A stretch of 8,044 nucleotides of DNA, taken from Kiritimatiellia bacterium. GTDB lineage: Bacteria; Verrucomicrobiota; Kiritimatiellia; SLAD01. Below the pieces are notes generated by a model, which saw nothing but the letters and a program-made list of their open reading frames with translations, made no database searches and was not told the origin of the DNA. Location of the stretch: the NCBI GenBank assembly GCA_007128275.1, contig SKXR01000250.1:1-8044 (forward strand), given 5' to 3'. Shown one piece after another: positions 6,981 through 8,044 of this stretch (positions within the stretch are counted from its first letter, which is position 1; each line of letters starts with the position of its first letter). Made by a program: the position numbers and the translations under genes.

Positions 6981-7237
6981 AGCCCCGTATCCGGCTTGGT
7001 ACTCGGAGATTCGCCTGTCCCGAATGGCGCTGAATTAAGCCATGATTCACCCGTCTTGTCGCGCCGGAGCCAGAGATCATAGGCGAACATGTGATCAGAT
7101 CATGATCACGCTTCTATCTGTTCGCCCTCTTCGGCTCACCGGGACGGTTCGCCCTTCTATGGGGCCTGTCAATCCCGGGTCCGAACTTTTGTAGTTATTT
7201 TTTGTCTATTTTCTGTTTAGGCCGCGTCCGGGTGGGG
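6981..7237. other. Non-coding stretch downstream of the transglutaminase-like gene
   Basis: No gene is visible. A weak 5-bp hairpin, AAGCC/GGCTT (6980-6984/6993-6997), overlaps the stop codon and has no T-tract. A stronger nested palindrome lies at 7082-7126 and is listed separately. TTCGCCC occurs at 7121-7127 and 7148-7154. From 7187 to 7220 the plus strand is T-rich (TTATTTTTTG, TATTTTCTG) in otherwise GC-rich DNA, and no stable hairpin precedes it. This AT-rich patch may mark a junction with the insertion sequence, but I cannot place a boundary. Confidence 0.4.
7082..7126. repeat. Nested palindrome
   Basis: GGCGAACA (7082-7089) pairs perfectly with TGTTCGCC (7119-7126). Inside it, GTGATCA (7091-7097) pairs perfectly with TGATCAC (7103-7109) around the loop GATCA. 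The two stems are separated by 1 nt on the left and 9 nt on the right. It lies about 100 bp after the stop of the transglutaminase-like gene. No T-tract follows, so it may be a processed 3' end, a bidirectional transcription barrier or a protein-binding site. Confidence 0.45.
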
Positions 7238-7281
7238 CCCCGTCAAGGAGGAACGGCGGAGCCGTAGTGTCCTTGACGGGG
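7238..7281. repeat. Strong hairpin with a perfect 12-bp stem
   Basis: CCCCGTCAAGGA (7238-7249) is perfectly complementary to TCCTTGACGGGG (7270-7281). The 20-nt loop contains a second hairpin, ACGGC-GGA-GCCGT (7253-7265). On the plus strand it follows a T-rich patch, and on the minus strand that patch is A-rich, so neither orientation gives a standard intrinsic terminator. It could be a genomic palindromic repeat beside the insertion sequence, or part of the insertion-sequence end. Confidence 0.5.
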
Positions 7282-7306
7282 TGCCCGGCGCGATACAATG
7301 GATCGT

Positions 7307-7603
7307 TGGGATTGCCTCATCAGCTCGGCATGGGGGACTCCGTCCGCTGTTCCATACGCGATGATTGCATTATGATGCGCAATCCCAGCAATAATACTTA
7401 TCTTCCTTTCTTGTTCGATCTGAATGCGGTTTGATATGAGGGCGTGCCGCGTTTGTTCCGCGACGGACTGTAACCACCTTCTATCCGTGCCCACTTTTCG
7501 TGGAACACCAGTTGCTGCTTGCGCTGTTCCCAGCTCAGAATCAAACCCGATGTCGAGAAGACCCATCTACCTGACGGTCCTTCTAAAGACCCAGGGCGAA
7601 CCC
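7307..7603 (-). ncRNA. Candidate structured RNA downstream of the IS110-family transposase
   Basis: This region just 3' of the transposase stop has many short inverted repeats. They are TGGGATTGC/GCAATCCCA (7307-7315/7379-7387), GGAC/GTCC (7335-7338/7342-7345) and CGCG/CGCG (7448-7451/7459-7462). Next come ACGGA/TCCGT (7463-7467/7484-7488), GGGC/GCCC (7440-7443/7489-7492, enclosing the previous two as a possible three-way junction) and GGAACA/TGTTCC (7502-7507/7525-7530). Last are GGTC/GACC (7576-7579/7588-7591) and GGG/CCC around a UUCG loop on the minus strand (7594-7603). IS1111-subgroup elements are known to encode a guide (seek/bridge) RNA downstream of the transposase gene. Assignment to that subgroup, the RNA ends and expression are unproven. 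Confidence 0.3.
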
Positions 7604-7661
7604 GGTTTCTCAAACATTCAGCATGCACATTCTTTCTTAGACTCCCTTCAGCATCACGTCG

Positions 7662-8044
7662 TTACGCTTTCACACGCGCCCCCTCCGGAAGCTCACCGAA
7701 CTGGCCGTATTTCCACAGCGCAATCAGGAGCTTACGCGCCAGCGCCACAATCCCCACCCGCCGCATGCGGCGGGTCCCGTGGCCAAAGCGCCGGTTGAAC
7801 CACAGGGTTAAAGCACTGTCGGCCTGGAAGTGCACCCAGCGCCAAGCCATTTCTATCATCAGATGCCGCACGCGCGCATTGCCCGCTTTGCTGATGCCCT
7901 GATCGCGCCGGCTATCCCCGCTGGAATACGGACTGCCCGTGAGCCCGGCCGCCGACCCCACTTGACGGCGGTTCTTGAAGTCGCGCCAGGCAAAAAATTC
8001 CGAACTCACATCCCAAGCCGTCTGTTCGCCCACTCCGACCAGGC
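7662..8044 (-). CDS. IS110-family transposase, C-terminal part (N-terminus off the right edge)
   Basis: IS110-family transposases are DEDD/RuvC-fold recombinases with a C-terminal Transposase_20 domain carrying a catalytic Ser, and they work with an element-encoded guide RNA. Only about 127 residues are visible. The frame is open to the right edge (LVGVGEQTAWDV), so the GTG at 8031-8033 is unlikely to be the true start. GVG followed by F-x(5)-QVGSAAGL fits the family's helix-hairpin-helix and domain start. SPYSSGDSRRDQGISKAGN contains the SSG expected to hold the catalytic Ser, followed by ARVRHLMIEMAW. The tail ALARKLLIALWKY...LPEGA is typical of many family members, and the TAA stop is at 7662-7664. 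The N-terminal RuvC-like domain is outside the window, so whether the gene is intact cannot be judged. No frameshift or internal stop is visible here. Confidence 0.92.
   Translation of the reverse strand, partial: LVGVGEQTAWDVSSEFFAWRDFKNRRQVGSAAGLTGSPYSSGDSRRDQGISKAGNARVRHLMIEMAWRWVHFQADSALTLWFNRRFGHGTRRMRRVGIVALARKLLIALWKYGQFGELPEGARVKA

Larger units (their letters stand above)
7300..8044 (-). mobile_element. IS110-family insertion sequence (one end in window, boundary uncertain)
   Basis: The transposase C-terminus and the structured non-coding DNA after it indicate that the transposase-3' end of the element lies in the window. IS110-family elements usually leave no clear terminal inverted repeats or target duplications, so the left boundary cannot be fixed without the other end. 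The coordinate given is a rough limit before the cluster of inverted repeats; the true end could be anywhere from about 7180 to 7440. Confidence 0.5.

Noticed and set aside
7167..7172. TTGACA on the minus strand, a perfect -35 hexamer
   Set aside because: No -10-like sequence lies 15-19 bp downstream, and no minus-strand gene starts nearby.
7411..7425. GTTCGATC resembling a tRNA T-arm
   Set aside because: No acceptor, D or anticodon stems can be built around it on either strand.
7243..7628. Minus-strand open frames of 107 and 76 codons downstream of the transposase
   Set aside because: They overlap each other in different frames and coincide with the cluster of inverted repeats, which fits non-coding element DNA better than a gene.
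1..8044. CRISPR array or phage-defence island
   Set aside because: No regularly spaced repeats and no recognisable defence genes are present; the repeats seen are inverted or paired singly.

Overview
The window is GC-rich bacterial DNA carrying four native genes, or parts of them, and one truncated insertion sequence. Minus-strand genes fill the first two thirds: mutL (cut by the left edge), uvrC, and a 466-residue protein I cannot name with an Arg/Asp-rich disordered segment. A divergent plus-strand gene follows, encoding a 573-residue protein with a probable transglutaminase/papain-like Cys-His-Asn site. The right end holds the C-terminal part of an IS110-family transposase, also on the minus strand and cut by the right edge.

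The organism looks like a member of the PVC group, possibly Kiritimatiellota, Lentisphaerota or Verrucomicrobiota. This rests on three weak hints. UvrC is unusually short, the 466-residue protein resembles what I remember as an unnamed PVC family, and the mutL-uvrC gap carries a GC-rich palindromic repeat of the kind I associate with those genomes. I could not run a search, so the placement is tentative.

Layout: 1-1594 mutL (-); 1595-2158 a non-coding, repeat-rich gap; 2159-3676 uvrC (-); 3750-5150 the 466-residue gene (-), which may be co-transcribed with uvrC across a 73-bp gap; 5151-5258 a divergent promoter region; 5259-6980 the transglutaminase-like gene (+); 6981-7661 about 680 bp without a convincing gene but rich in inverted repeats; 7662-8044 the IS110-family transposase C-terminus (-).

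MutL (mismatch repair) and UvrC (nucleotide excision repair) make this a repair-gene neighbourhood. The 466-residue protein is adjacent, but nothing in the sequence shows that it acts in repair. The most interesting non-coding signals are two. One is the mutL-uvrC gap, a 480-bp segment bounded by a perfect 12-bp inverted repeat and holding a smaller nested element. The other is the cluster of short stem-loops just downstream of the IS110-family transposase, where a bridge/seek guide RNA would lie if the element belongs to the IS1111 subgroup.
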